Shown here: positions 18,751-28,463 of the stretch, one piece after another
How the letters are laid out: the number at the start of each line of letters is the position of its first letter
How positions within the stretch are numbered: the first letter of the stretch is position 1
Assembly (NCBI RefSeq): GCF_009761375.1
Contig: NZ_LEKM01000105.1
Span: 1 to 51,574, forward strand
Direction: 5' to 3'
Length of the DNA: 51,574 nucleotides
Source of the DNA: Ursidibacter arcticus
Lineage (GTDB): Bacteria > Pseudomonadota > Gammaproteobacteria > Enterobacterales > Pasteurellaceae
Translations under genes and position numbers: made by a program
Notes under the pieces: generated by a model
The model's input: only the letters and a program-made list of their open reading frames with translations
Database searches by the model: none
Told to the model about the DNA's origin: nothing

Positions 18751-19287
18751 TTATTCTTTGTACAAATTTCTAATTTTCATATCAACACTATTTCCCCAAT
18801 CAATAGGGTAAAGTTTAGCCCTTACATCACGATGAAAAGATGAAAAAAGCCAATCTTTTACGCAGTTTACATATTGATGTTTTACGGGGTTGTAATAAAT
18901 ATAATCTATGTGGTTAGCTAGATCCTTCTCATTCCGAATTAAATGCTCCCAAAATCTTCTTTGCCAAATACCAGCTTCCCTACGCTTTAATTGGCTACTA
19001 CGTTGCTCACGATAATGATCAGGTAAAGATTGGGAAAATACTGTTTTTAGATAGGCAATCCGAGCGGAGAAATTATCATCGCCATCAGGTAATTTCATTA
19101 TTAAATGAAAGTGATCAGGCAAAATACAAATAGCAATGGTTTTAAAAGGATAACGCTCAAGCGTCTTTTTATAAGCAAACCTAAATAAATCAATGTGAGA
19201 TACCAGATAATCCTTAGTTCTATCTTGTAAGACTACCGTAAAAAAATAAGTCCCACCTTGTGTAAAATCTCGTCTGTAGTTGGACAT
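18751..19287 (-). CDS. REP-associated tyrosine transposase (RAYT, YafM-like)
   Basis: Y1-transposase/HUH-superfamily endonuclease linked to the spread of REP sequences. The HUH pair is His59 and His61 in LPDHFHLI, and the catalytic tyrosine by alignment with E. coli YafM is Tyr129 in HIDYIYYNPVKH. RRFWEHLIRNEKD and the C-terminal FHRDVRAKLYPIDWG also match YafM. The length, 178 residues, is close to the E. coli protein (165), and the catalytic residues are intact. The open frame continues 13 codons upstream into the REP palindrome, but MSNYRRDFTQGG matches the family start. A REP lies on each side in inverted orientation. Confidence 0.93.
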   Translation of the reverse strand: MSNYRRDFTQGGTYFFTVVLQDRTKDYLVSHIDLFRFAYKKTLERYPFKTIAICILPDHFHLIMKLPDGDDNFSARIAYLKTVFSQSLPDHYREQRSSQLKRREAGIWQRRFWEHLIRNEKDLANHIDYIYYNPVKHQYVNCVKDWLFSSFHRDVRAKLYPIDWGNSVDMKIRNLYKE

Positions 19288-19309
19288 AAAAATGCCTACA
19301 CATTTAATC

Positions 19310-19331
19310 GGTGGGCTAAAGCCCACCCTAC
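19310..19331. repeat. REP, right flank of the RAYT gene
   Basis: Inverse of the left copy: stem GGTGGGCT / AGCCCACC with an AA loop, then CTAC (19328-19331), the complement of the GTAG tag. It lies 22 bases upstream of the RAYT start codon and ten bases beyond the stop of the next gene. Confidence 0.85.
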
Positions 19332-19341
19332 TATTAATCTA

Positions 19342-20307
19342 TTACTCAGCCGTTTTCTTGTCACAAGATTTTAAAGAGACAGACCACTCTGCACCTGATT
19401 TGATTTTATATTTATCTGCAAAGCTATCCATATTTAATGCAAAAGAAACATTTAATAAGCTGTTGAGATACATTAGCGGTCTGCCTGTTTCTACGTCACC
19501 AAAGCTACTTTTATATGGCATTGCACCGCTATAACGAACTTTTACCTCTTCGCCAACTTTCTCGCTAATTTCAACACAGACACGCCCATCTTTTTTAATA
19601 CCGGATTGTTCTAATAACGTATCACTAATGTTTGTCCAAATATTACCGTACTGAATATCTAAAACAGGAATATTACCTTTTAACACACCATCTTCAAAGG
19701 TTGGACGTTGATAAGCAATTTCAACCACTTTAGGCTCTAGTTCTTGTCCTACTTCTTCAAAACGAATTTTGCCAGAAGCTAAACGAGCACCTGTGTAGGC
19801 ATAAACATCACGACCGTGGAAAGTGTAAGATTTTTCTGAACCTTCTAAGCGGTTAGTTTGCTCATCAATTTGGCGAACCGATTCAATACCTAAATGCTCT
19901 GCCACCAAAGTTAATGTGCCATTATCAGGGGTAACAAAATAATGTCCTGTTTTCGTTTTTAAAACAACAGATTTACGATCAGTCCCTACACCTGGATCAA
20001 CAACACTGACAAAAACTGTACCTTGTGGCCAATAAGTTGCTGTTTGATATAAACGATAGGTGGCTTCCCAAATATTATAGGCAGGAATTTCGTGAGTGAG
20101 ATTAAACATTTTTAGATCACGATCAACACCAAATGCAACCCCTTGCATTGCAGATACAGCACCATCTTTTAAGCTAAAATCTGTTTGCAAAACAAGTGCA
20201 TTTTTTGCAAAAGTTTGCTCTGAACTCACCGCTTGTTGCGTCCCCGTATTTGCCACTGATGAAATTGAAAAAAATGCAAGTGCTGCAGCTAAAAATGTTT
20301 TATTCAT
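19342..20307 (-). CDS. Exported SAM-hydroxide adenosyltransferase family protein (DUF62)
   Basis: The fold is that of the S-adenosylmethionine hydroxide adenosyltransferase / fluorinase family. Family motifs are LVLQTDFSLKDG, FVSVVDPGVGTDRK, VTPDNGTL and, near residue 225, the C-terminal-domain strand with GNIWTNI. Unlike most members it starts with a clean Sec signal peptide (LAAALAFFSISSVANT, cleavage about residue 19). The mature protein would therefore sit in the periplasm, where SAM is not expected. The length is 321 residues, with AAGGAAA before the ATG. The true substrate is unknown. It is upstream of the RAYT module on the same strand. Confidence 0.82.
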   Translation of the reverse strand: MNKTFLAAALAFFSISSVANTGTQQAVSSEQTFAKNALVLQTDFSLKDGAVSAMQGVAFGVDRDLKMFNLTHEIPAYNIWEATYRLYQTATYWPQGTVFVSVVDPGVGTDRKSVVLKTKTGHYFVTPDNGTLTLVAEHLGIESVRQIDEQTNRLEGSEKSYTFHGRDVYAYTGARLASGKIRFEEVGQELEPKVVEIAYQRPTFEDGVLKGNIPVLDIQYGNIWTNISDTLLEQSGIKKDGRVCVEISEKVGEEVKVRYSGAMPYKSSFGDVETGRPLMYLNSLLNVSFALNMDSFADKYKIKSGAEWSVSLKSCDKKTAE

Positions 20308-20376
20308 TCTGTTTCCTTTATGTTGTGTGAGTGTTAAAAATTGCGTGGGAATAGTAATCGCTAGGCTAAAATTTGT

Positions 20377-21930
20377 CTAATTGTTTTTACCCAAAATCGC
20401 ATTTAAGGCTGCAAACTTCGCTGCTTTATCACTGCTTTGCTCAGCAACCTGATTTAATGCATTAACCAATGCCACAGCACCTTCACTTTCTTGATAGCTA
20501 AAACGTGGCTGTTCTGATAATTGGGTAGCATAGGCACTAAGATCCTCCAATAGTTTTACTTTGTTTGGATCATCGTGATACTGCTGAAGCATCTCATTTA
20601 GTGAATGACTAAACTGTTCGGCTTGTTGCTCAATTTGCTGCTCACAATATTTTTGCCAGCGGATCTGCTCTGCTCGATTTAAACTGTCTGGATAGTGTCT
20701 TGCTCGGTAGTGAAATAGCAACTTTTCAATGCGTGGATCTGCAAATTTTAGACCGTGATTTGCCAATTCATTTGGGGCTAAACTGCGTAAGATCGCCATA
20801 TTGTTTTTATCTGCTGGAGAGAAAAAGCCCTCATATAAAGTTGTTTCAACATTTGCAGACTTCTCAAATACTCGCTCTTCGCTAAAAATCTCAATCACTT
20901 TTTCTCGCACTAAACCTTTATGTGCTTTTAATTGTTTGAGATTTTCTAAACAATATGCTCGATCAATGCCTAAACGTTCGGCATTCTCAGGTAACAAGGT
21001 TTTCGCAGGGGCAAGAATAGGACATTTATTGATATGCACTAATTTTAATGGTACTGGTGCGATACCTTGTTCTACTAACTCACTTTTCTTCGTGTAGAGA
21101 TTGGTGCGTAGTTGCTCGCTCGTTTCGGTTAATAAACCTGAAAGATCTGCCGAGAGATCACAAACAATTACTGCATTTTGATTGGTTGGGTGCCACGCTA
21201 ACGGCACAATCCAAGCAGTATTACCACGATAGTTACCTAACATTCCCGAAACGTGAACGAGTGGGGTCATTTCCCCAGTATCAACCATCTCTTCTAATGC
21301 TTTTTTACCACGATGTTCAAAGAAAAATTGAAAGAGCTTAGGTTGTTTTTGTTTAATCAATTTCGCCATTGCAATAGTTGCATACACATCAGACATTGCA
21401 TCGTGTGCATTTTCGTGAGCAATACCATTCACTTTGGTTAAATTTTCTAATTTAAAACTTGGCATTCCATCGTCATCATACGCCCACTGAATACCTTCAG
21501 GGCGTAACGCATAGCAAGCTCGCACAACATCTAATAAATCCCAACGAGAATTGCCATTTTTCCAACTATATTCATAGGGGTCGAAAAAGTTGCGGAAAAA
21601 GGTATAACGGGTCATTTCATCATCATAACGAATATTGTTATAGCCCATAATACAAGTATTCGGCACTGAAAATTCCGCGTGAATACGGGCTGAAAATTCA
21701 GGCTCTGGCAAGCCTTGCTGATTACAAAGTTGTGACGTGATCCCTGTTACCATTACGGCTTCTGGTGCAGGTAAATAGTCCGATGTCTGTTTACAATAAA
21801 ACATCACTGGTTCACCAATGATATTAAAATCACTGTCTGTGCGAATACCTGCAAATTGTGCTGGGCGGTCGCTGGCTGGATTTACCCCAAAACTTTCATA
21901 ATCGTAAATAAAAAATGTTTGTTGGTTCAT
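20377..21930 (-). CDS. sbcB: Exodeoxyribonuclease I
   Basis: 3'-5' exonuclease on single-stranded DNA, used in mismatch repair and recombination. The N-terminal DEDD exonuclease domain has FIYDYESFG (Asp and Glu of motif I), YNNIRYDDE (motif II) and HDAMSDVYATI (motif III). The SH3-like and C-terminal helical domains follow. The length, 517 residues, is normal for this family (E. coli 475). The ribosome-binding site is weak. It is monocistronic, with 69 bases to the next gene. Confidence 0.95.
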   Translation of the reverse strand: MNQQTFFIYDYESFGVNPASDRPAQFAGIRTDSDFNIIGEPVMFYCKQTSDYLPAPEAVMVTGITSQLCNQQGLPEPEFSARIHAEFSVPNTCIMGYNNIRYDDEMTRYTFFRNFFDPYEYSWKNGNSRWDLLDVVRACYALRPEGIQWAYDDDGMPSFKLENLTKVNGIAHENAHDAMSDVYATIAMAKLIKQKQPKLFQFFFEHRGKKALEEMVDTGEMTPLVHVSGMLGNYRGNTAWIVPLAWHPTNQNAVIVCDLSADLSGLLTETSEQLRTNLYTKKSELVEQGIAPVPLKLVHINKCPILAPAKTLLPENAERLGIDRAYCLENLKQLKAHKGLVREKVIEIFSEERVFEKSANVETTLYEGFFSPADKNNMAILRSLAPNELANHGLKFADPRIEKLLFHYRARHYPDSLNRAEQIRWQKYCEQQIEQQAEQFSHSLNEMLQQYHDDPNKVKLLEDLSAYATQLSEQPRFSYQESEGAVALVNALNQVAEQSSDKAAKFAALNAILGKNN

Positions 21931-22106
21931 TGTTTAGACTACTTGAAGAAATTTTGACGATTGTAGCATATTGCTTGGAATAGATGATCTATGATGAGAT
22001 TTTGTGAATACTTTCCACCTAGATAATTTATATTAAATGCCTATCCTAAATCTTATTGAGTGTTTAAAATAGGCATTTTCAATAATGAAATAATAGCTAT
22101 CTCACT

Positions 22107-23381
22107 TTATTTACTATTTATATCGGCTAACAACCCAGTATAAATTTGTACTCCTGTTTCAAGCTGTCTTTCATCAAAATCAAATTCTGATTGATGATGC
22201 TCTGCTGTTCGATCCGCACCTAAAATGAAGTAGATGCTTTTGCCCCCCTGCTCTTGTACTTTACGTCCTAAAATCGTAGCATCTTCACTAGCATTGAAGG
22301 CATATTCTGCATTAGGGGTATGAATTTGTGGCAGTTGCGAAGCAATCTTTTCCACCTTAGCAATTAGTTCAGGATCATTTACCATATCAACCGCTTCCCC
22401 CATAATTTCTGTTTCATACTCAACATCAAAACTCAAAGCGACACCTTTTACCATCTGAACTACTTGGTCATACATATACTGGTTAATTGCTTTATTTTCG
22501 CCACGCACTTCAAGTTGGATCTCTGCTGTAGCAGGCACTACATTGCGTCCTTCCCCAGCTTTTAATACCCCTACATTAATTCTAGTCATTCCCTCACCGT
22601 GGCGAGAAATACCGTAAACTTGAGTGACTGTATGGGCTGCTGCGAGTAAAGCATTACGCCCTAAATGGGGAGCTGCTCCTGCGTGTGCAGGTTTACCACG
22701 ATAGCGAATATCTACTTTAGTCGTTGAAAGGAAATTCTTAAGATTAGAAATGATAGTACCGCTACTTGCACAGAAGCTGATATGAGAGCTAATAAAATAA
22801 TTAACATCGTCCAACACACTACTTGCAGCAATCGCAGCTGCACCTCTTACTCCTTCTTCAGCAGGCTGAAAAATAAGCTTAATTTTCCCACTTAACTTAT
22901 CTTTGTTTTGCATAATCCACTGAGCGACGCCTAGCCCGACAGTGATATGCCCATCATGTCCACAGGCGTGCATCAAACCTTCATTTTTAGAGCTGAATCC
23001 TAATTGATTGGGCTTGTGATTATCTGATTTAGTTTCACTGACATTAACACAATCAATATCAAAACGTAAAGCAACCGTTTTTCCTGATTTTCCACTATCA
23101 AAGATAGCAACACAGCCCGTAAACTCTTGCATCTTATCTAACCATTTTGGGTTAGCTCCATTTACTAGGGCTTTTTCTATACTCTGTCTCACTGTCGATA
23201 AATGGCGACCACGAACAAAGTCTGGATTAATAATCTCTGTACCCATCAAAATTTGCTCAAATCCCATTGATTCAAGATAATCTGCAATTTTGCAAGTTGT
23301 CCAAAATTCAGCCCAACCTGTTTCTGGATATTGATGAAATTCACGTCTCCATTCAATAAGTTGAGAAAAGTTAATGTTCAT
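22107..23381 (-). CDS. abgA: M20 amidohydrolase, AbgA-like (p-aminobenzoyl-glutamate hydrolase subunit A)
   Basis: Zinc-dependent M20 peptidase-like hydrolase. Metal-site motifs are MHACGHDGH and FQPAEEGVRGA. The lid-domain stretch YRGKPAHAGAAPH and the C-terminal EHHQSEFDFDE are typical. The N-terminal region with the long insert (EIINPDFVRGRH...VNGAN) is as in E. coli AbgA, which splits p-aminobenzoyl-glutamate together with AbgB. Neither abgB nor the transporter abgT is in this window. The second of two in-frame ATGs is chosen, nine bases after GGGG. The length is 424 residues (E. coli AbgA is 436). Confidence 0.82.
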   Translation of the reverse strand: MNINFSQLIEWRREFHQYPETGWAEFWTTCKIADYLESMGFEQILMGTEIINPDFVRGRHLSTVRQSIEKALVNGANPKWLDKMQEFTGCVAIFDSGKSGKTVALRFDIDCVNVSETKSDNHKPNQLGFSSKNEGLMHACGHDGHITVGLGVAQWIMQNKDKLSGKIKLIFQPAEEGVRGAAAIAASSVLDDVNYFISSHISFCASSGTIISNLKNFLSTTKVDIRYRGKPAHAGAAPHLGRNALLAAAHTVTQVYGISRHGEGMTRINVGVLKAGEGRNVVPATAEIQLEVRGENKAINQYMYDQVVQMVKGVALSFDVEYETEIMGEAVDMVNDPELIAKVEKIASQLPQIHTPNAEYAFNASEDATILGRKVQEQGGKSIYFILGADRTAEHHQSEFDFDERQLETGVQIYTGLLADINSK

Positions 23382-23470
23382 ATTCATTATCCCCTAAAGT
23401 TGATAAAACTCACTTAATACTATTGCCTAAATTATCATATTATCAATAAGCTATCTTTGACATAGCACAT

Positions 23471-24523
23471 CTATTTCATCAATTTTTCTTCTGGTACATC
23501 ACCTAATAATAAAGCATACCGAACAGTTGTTGGGCTAGATTCCAAAGCTATTTTTAAAGCCATCGTTAAAGGGACAGAAAGCAACATTCCAACGGTTCCC
23601 AAAATCCATCCCCAGAAAAGTAAAGAGAGGAAAACAACAAGTGTCGATAACCCTAATGTTCTTCCCATCATTCGTGGTTCTAGTATATTTCCAATAATCA
23701 TATTGATCGTAATAACACCAATTGCAACGCCAAATCCAACAGAAAAGCCGTTTAACAGTAATGCTTGAATAATAATCGGTACACCAGCCAAAATAGAACC
23801 TATATTTGGAATATAATTGAGTAAGAAACTTAATGTTGCCCATAATACAGCATACTGTACGCCCATCAGTTCTAACAAAACCCAAATACAAAACCCAGTG
23901 AGTAGGCTAACTAATGTTTTTACCCCTAAATAGCTAATTACCCCTTGTAAAATACGGTTAATATGATTTTCCTGTGCTATCGCTTCATTATGATTTGAAC
24001 TTAAAGCAATCGCTAAACGGTGCTTTGCTGTCGGTGCTTCAAATAGCATAAAAACAACGACAAGCAATAATACAAAAATATTTGTCACTACCCCAGAGAA
24101 ACTCAAGAGTAAACTCGTTACCAAATTCATAATTCGACTTGGATCAAGTTCATTCATAATATCGTCACGAGAAATCGCAAGAGAAATATTCCATTTTTCT
24201 GCCAGTGCTAATAGATCGGCAATACGCTGAGAAAGTAATATTTTATAGGTTGGAATTGAAAGGGCAAATTCCCTTACTGTACTGTTAATTAAACCGACAA
24301 GGAAAAATGAAATCACAATAAAAAGTACAAACAGTAAAGTAATTGCTAACCAAAGTGGTACTTTACGATCTGTCATTATCTTAATGATGGGAGAACAAGT
24401 AATTGCAATAAATAGTGATAATAAAAAAGGAATAATAATTTCTGCGGATAATTTAACGCCAGCAAGAATAATCACAATGGCTGCAATAGTAAGTAAAATT
24501 CGAGTAATTGAGTGTTGTTGCAT
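23471..24523 (-). CDS. tqsA: AI-2E family transporter, TqsA-like
   Basis: Inner-membrane protein with seven or eight transmembrane segments. The C-terminal half closely resembles E. coli TqsA (LNYIPNIGS, GNILEPRMMGR, FLSLLFWGWILG), which exports autoinducer-2. The length, 350 residues, agrees (TqsA 344). The export substrate is inferred; members of this family also act as sodium/proton antiporters. It is a single gene, with an uptake-sequence dyad upstream that ends cybC. Confidence 0.85.
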   Translation of the reverse strand: MQQHSITRILLTIAAIVIILAGVKLSAEIIIPFLLSLFIAITCSPIIKIMTDRKVPLWLAITLLFVLFIVISFFLVGLINSTVREFALSIPTYKILLSQRIADLLALAEKWNISLAISRDDIMNELDPSRIMNLVTSLLLSFSGVVTNIFVLLLVVVFMLFEAPTAKHRLAIALSSNHNEAIAQENHINRILQGVISYLGVKTLVSLLTGFCIWVLLELMGVQYAVLWATLSFLLNYIPNIGSILAGVPIIIQALLLNGFSVGFGVAIGVITINMIIGNILEPRMMGRTLGLSTLVVFLSLLFWGWILGTVGMLLSVPLTMALKIALESSPTTVRYALLLGDVPEEKLMK

Positions 24524-24539
24524 AATTTCCCTGTTGAAT

Positions 24540-24593
24540 AAGCGGTTTGATTTTCACACTTTTTTGTAAAAAAGATAGAAGATCAGACCGCTT
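24540..24593 (-). terminator. Uptake-sequence dyad after cybC
   Basis: AAGCGGT at 24540-24546 and ACCGCTT at 24587-24593 are inverted, with an internal TTTTTTGTAAAAAA stretch. It lies eight bases beyond the cybC stop. Confidence 0.5.
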
Positions 24594-24601
24594 GCTAAAT
24601 A

Positions 24602-24973
24602 TTATTTATATTCAGAATGATACATTTTTTTGAGTTTATCCAGTTTTTCCGCCGTTGCCTTAGCTTCATCAAGTTTTCCATCTTTGGCTAATTGGTTTGC
24701 TTGTTCCACAACATCGATCACCTCTTGTATGCCTTTTTGGTAACCTTTAAATTTTTCTTGATCACCATCAAGGCTTTTCGGCATTGTTTCTTGAGCTTTT
24801 TTAGCGGCAATTAGAAATTCTGTTGCACTTTGTTGGAAACTCTCGGCTGAATCTGCTCGTAGCAACCCATTGACGTTACGTCCCATTTGACGCATTTCTG
24901 TTGATACGTTTGCAGTAGCTATTGTTGAAACCGCAATCAACGAGGCGAATAAAATTTGTTTTACTTTGTTCAT
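24602..24973 (-). CDS. cybC: Cytochrome b562 family protein
   Basis: Small periplasmic four-helix-bundle haem protein. It has a signal peptide (about residues 1-21, ending IATA). The mature protein, about 100 residues, keeps the two haem ligands of the family: a methionine in the first helix (STEMRQM) and the C-terminal histidine (KMYHSEYK). The length, 123 residues, is near that of E. coli (128). Five extra in-frame codons lie upstream, but the MNKVKQ start has GGAG at nine bases. Its electron-transfer partner is unknown, even in E. coli. Confidence 0.87.
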   Translation of the reverse strand: MNKVKQILFASLIAVSTIATANVSTEMRQMGRNVNGLLRADSAESFQQSATEFLIAAKKAQETMPKSLDGDQEKFKGYQKGIQEVIDVVEQANQLAKDGKLDEAKATAEKLDKLKKMYHSEYK

Positions 24974-25002
24974 ATCAGTACACTCCAAAAAATAAAAATT
25001 AA

Positions 25003-25031
25003 AAATAAAAAACGTGGGGAAAACCCCACGT
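25003..25031 (-). terminator. fabB terminator
   Basis: A perfect 8-bp stem (ACGTGGGG / CCCCACGT, loop AAAA) is followed on the minus strand by TTTTTATTTTT. It lies 38 bases beyond the fabB stop. Confidence 0.85.
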
Positions 25032-25069
25032 CTTTATATCAAAATTTGAACAAAGAATCCAATCAAGAA

Positions 25070-26287
25070 TTAGCCTTTATATTTTTGGAATACTAAACAA
25101 GCGTTAGTTCCACCAAAGCCAAAGCTATTTGACATTACAGTAGTTAATGCTTTGTTTTGGCATTCTGTTACAATATTCATTCCCTGAGCTTGTTCATCAA
25201 GTGTTTCAATGTTGATACTCGGTGCAATAAAATCATTATCTAACATCAATAATGAGTAAATTGCTTCGTGTGCACCAGCAGCACCTAATGAGTGCCCTGT
25301 CATTGATTTAGTTGATGAGATAGCAGGTGATTTATCTGCAAATACTTCACGAATTGCACCAAGCTCTTTTACATCACCAACAGGTGTTGATGTACCGTGT
25401 ACATTGATATACTCAATTTCGCCATCAACAGTTGCCATTGCTTGTTTCATACAACGTACAGCACCTTCACCACTTGGAGCAACCATATCATAGCCGTCAG
25501 ATGTCGCACCATAGCCTACAATTTCAGCATAAATTTTTGCCCCACGAGCTAATGCGTGTTCTAATTCTTCAACAACAACAACTGCACCACCACCCGCAAT
25601 AACAAAACCATCACGATTTGCATCATAAGCTCGGCTAGCTTTAGTTGGTGTATCATTATATTTTGTTGAAACAGCCCCCATTGCATCAAATTCAGTAGCA
25701 CATTCCCAAGAAAGTTCTTCAGCACCACCTGCAAAAATAATATCTTGCTTACCTAACTGAATTAATTCCATTGCGTGTCCAATACAGTGTGCTGATGTTG
25801 CACAAGCAGAGCTAATTGAGTAGTTTACACCACGAATTTTATAAGGCGTTGCTAAACAAGCTGATACACTTGATGCCATTGTTTTTGTTACTGCATAAGG
25901 TCCAATGGCTTTCACACCACGAGGGCCACGCACTGCATCACACGCAACGAGTTGGCTATGTGCTGAACCAGTACCAGCACCGATCACTAAACCAGTACGA
26001 TCATTTGAAACTTGTTCTTCGGTTAAACCTGCATCTTCAATTGCTTCTTTCATTGAAAGATAAGCATAAGCTGCAGCATCGCCCATAAAACGATAAACTT
26101 TACGATCAATTAATTCCGCTGGATTTAATTTAATTGTACCTGCGACTTGGCTACGCATTCCCACTTCTGCAAAATCAGGGACAAATTCAATACCTGATTT
26201 ACCTTCGCGTAAAGACGCAAGGACTTCTTCTTTATTATTACCAATACTTGAAATGATACCCAAACCGGTGATAACAACTCGTTTCAT
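25070..26287 (-). CDS. fabB: 3-oxoacyl-ACP synthase I (FabB)
   Basis: Condensing enzyme of fatty-acid elongation, needed for unsaturated fatty acids. The thiolase fold is complete, with the catalytic Cys in [10 protein letters not shown], His in [11 protein letters not shown] and His in [12 protein letters not shown]. The length, 405 residues, matches E. coli (406). The sequence type ([19 protein letters not shown]) is FabB, not FabF. It is monocistronic and has its own terminator. Confidence 0.96.
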   Translation of the reverse strand: MKRVVITGLGIISSIGNNKEEVLASLREGKSGIEFVPDFAEVGMRSQVAGTIKLNPAELIDRKVYRFMGDAAAYAYLSMKEAIEDAGLTEEQVSNDRTGLVIGAGTGSAHSQLVACDAVRGPRGVKAIGPYAVTKTMASSVSACLATPYKIRGVNYSISSACATSAHCIGHAMELIQLGKQDIIFAGGAEELSWECATEFDAMGAVSTKYNDTPTKASRAYDANRDGFVIAGGGAVVVVEELEHALARGAKIYAEIVGYGATSDGYDMVAPSGEGAVRCMKQAMATVDGEIEYINVHGTSTPVGDVKELGAIREVFADKSPAISSTKSMTGHSLGAAGAHEAIYSLLMLDNDFIAPSINIETLDEQAQGMNIVTECQNKALTTVMSNSFGFGGTNACLVFQKYKG

Positions 26288-26392
26288 TTTTACCTCTGAG
26301 TTTAATCTAAAAAATTTTCACTATTCTACACGTTTTACGCCATTCACTGAAATATTTAATACAGTTAAGCGGTCTGATCCGAGCTGTTTTTT

Positions 26393-26427
26393 GTAAAAAT
26401 AAAGGCAGTATCTCAACGATACTGCCT
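26393..26427 (-). terminator. dcuC terminator
   Basis: A 10-bp stem (AGGCAGTATC / GATACTGCCT) with a 5-base loop is followed on the minus strand by TTTATTTTTA. Confidence 0.8.
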
Positions 26428-26448
26428 GATTACGATCTTTACGATAAG

Positions 26449-27741
26449 TTATAACATAAAGAGTGCTAAGAATAATACTGCTAGAATCATACCTAATGCA
26501 GTACGTTTAATAATTTCCACAGGGCTAACACCAGCAAGACCTGCACAAACAATCGTTACACCAGCAATCGGAGAAATCGTTCTACCTAAAGAACCAGCAA
26601 TCGCTGCTGCCATACCTAAATTAACGTGAGTATAGCCTAACTCTGTTGCGTGCGGTGTTACTGCGGTATTAAATGCAATCGCTGCCGCATCACCAGAGCC
26701 TGTAATCAAGCCCATCAGGAATGGACCGATTGTTGCTCCCCAACGTACAAATTCATTAGAGTGTTTTAAGAATTCAATAGCTGAATCAATTGCACCCGTC
26801 GCTTTTAAGCCTGCAACGAAAACGCTTGCAGCAATGATGATACCAAGTACATTTGCATACGCATTACCCATACCATTGAAAAATTCATTGGTAATTTTTG
26901 ACGGTGATGTACGAGTAACTACAATCGCATAAATTGCACCAATTAACATTGCTTGTGGAACGCCCATTTTCGTCCATTCAAGTCCTGGCATTTTTTGTAA
27001 TGAAGTACCACCAATAACAAGAATGATTAAAGGAATTAATGGGGCTAAAGCATAAAGTACATTTACTTTTGCGAATTTCGCTTCTGACTCACCATGTTCT
27101 TTCAGATAATCTTCTCTGTGCTGTTTACCATAATCTTTAAAAACAAGTACAAGTACAGTTAAAGAAACAACACCAATTGCACCAGCAATTAACGTATAAG
27201 GTGCGTGAGAAAGAATAACCTCAGTAATACTCAATTTGGTCATTTCACTGATCATCGCTGTATGTGATGAACCAGGGCTTAACATTGAACCAAATGTCCC
27301 TGAAAGAATTGCCGCACCAGCCATTGCTGGACGAACACCTGATGCTCTTAATACAGGAATCAACGTTGCCCCAACCGCTGCTGCACAACCTGCCGCAGAT
27401 GGAATTGCAATATTGATAAAGAAAGTAATGATTGTTGCCACTGGAATTAAGAAAAATTTCAGTACGCTCAACGGTTTAGTTAATAAATGAACTAAATGTG
27501 TATCACACTCAGTATATTTCATCACATAAGCAAAACCCATACTTGAACAGATTGCCATAATCAATCCGCTCGACGTCATACTTTTCGCAAAGGCATCTAA
27601 CGCTCCCATTGGATTGAGAGCAAGTACCGCCATAACAAGACCGACACCAATAAGAACAGTCCTTGTTTCATATTTTTTAATTAGCAGATAAATTGTTGCA
27701 ATAATACCTACAATTGCGACAATCGCTTTAAATTCAGCCAT
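26449..27741 (-). CDS. dcuC: C4-dicarboxylate transporter DcuC
   Basis: Inner-membrane DcuC-family carrier with about 12 hydrophobic segments, 430 residues (E. coli DcuC 461). Family stretches are IAIPSAAGCAAAVGATLIP, GTFGSMLSPGSSHTAMISEM, and GSGDAAAIAFNTAVTPHA, with conserved prolines and serines. DcuC exports succinate or exchanges it for fumarate, malate or aspartate during anaerobic growth. It starts 17 bases after pepE and is clearly in one operon with it. Aspartate freed by PepE can feed fumarate respiration, whose product succinate leaves through DcuC. Confidence 0.9.
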   Translation of the reverse strand: MAEFKAIVAIVGIIATIYLLIKKYETRTVLIGVGLVMAVLALNPMGALDAFAKSMTSSGLIMAICSSMGFAYVMKYTECDTHLVHLLTKPLSVLKFFLIPVATIITFFINIAIPSAAGCAAAVGATLIPVLRASGVRPAMAGAAILSGTFGSMLSPGSSHTAMISEMTKLSITEVILSHAPYTLIAGAIGVVSLTVLVLVFKDYGKQHREDYLKEHGESEAKFAKVNVLYALAPLIPLIILVIGGTSLQKMPGLEWTKMGVPQAMLIGAIYAIVVTRTSPSKITNEFFNGMGNAYANVLGIIIAASVFVAGLKATGAIDSAIEFLKHSNEFVRWGATIGPFLMGLITGSGDAAAIAFNTAVTPHATELGYTHVNLGMAAAIAGSLGRTISPIAGVTIVCAGLAGVSPVEIIKRTALGMILAVLFLALFML

Positions 27742-27758
27742 TTTCTATATCCTTAATG

Positions 27759-28463
27759 TTAAAGAGTAAAACTCGATCCTTTAGCAATAATCGAAGGTTG
27801 TGCTACGCTATTAAATAACAACACATCACTTTCACCTAATAGTGAAACTTTATCCCCTTCTACTTTTAAGGCTGTACCTTCAGGAAGTGCATACACTTGT
27901 GCGGTTGGATTAACTCGTAAGAACTCTTCTAAACGCTCTTCACGGCTTTCACCATTATGACCTTGCATTTTCCCTGAAATAAAGTGTGGGTTAATTTGAT
28001 GTGGGAATAAGTTTAATGCGTCAAAAGAAGGTGGGTAGGTAATTGGCATATCATTGGTGGTCATAATTGATGCACCTGCAACATTTGCTCCTGCACTCCA
28101 ACCAAAATATGGTGTGCCAGCCAATACTTTTTCACGAATAGCGTCCATTAAATTATTTTCATACATCTGCTTGAGTAAGCAGTAGGTGTTACCACCACCG
28201 ATACCAATTACATCAGCACTCTCAATAATATTACTATGTTTAGCATCACGATGTACCGCAACAATTTCCATACCAAGTTCAGCTAATGCTTTTTGCACTT
28301 TTTCTTCATATTGATCGTAAGTTTGTCTTACGCCTGCGTATGGAACAAATGCAATACGTTTACCTTTGTAAGCAGCTAAGAAATCTTTTAACCAAGGCAA
28401 ACAGTGAACTAAATAATCTGTATTTTGATATTTAGAACCGCTCATTAGTAACATTTTTTTCAT
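27759..28463 (-). CDS. pepE: Dipeptidase E (alpha-aspartyl dipeptidase)
   Basis: Serine peptidase S51 that splits only Asp-X dipeptides, in the cytosol. The nucleophile is Ser123 in [22 protein letters not shown], the NPHF histidine and PEGTAL are present. The length, 234 residues, is close to E. coli (229). The frame extends six codons upstream, but [10 protein letters not shown] has GGAGAAC in front and is the family start. It is first in the pepE-dcuC operon and divergent from an S46 dipeptidyl-peptidase gene, so peptide breakdown genes face each other across 279 bases. Confidence 0.93.
   Translation of the reverse strand: MKKMLLMSGSKYQNTDYLVHCLPWLKDFLAAYKGKRIAFVPYAGVRQTYDQYEEKVQKALAELGMEIVAVHRDAKHSNIIESADVIGIGGGNTYCLLKQMYENNLMDAIREKVLAGTPYFGWSAGANVAGASIMTTNDMPITYPPSFDALNLFPHQINPHFISGKMQGHNGESREERLEEFLRVNPTAQVYALPEGTALKVEGDKVSLLGESDVLLFNSVAQPSIIAKGSSFTL

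Noticed and set aside
18751-19326. Longer RAYT start at 19326
   Set aside because: The start codon would be a GTG inside the REP palindrome; homology to YafM begins at 19287.
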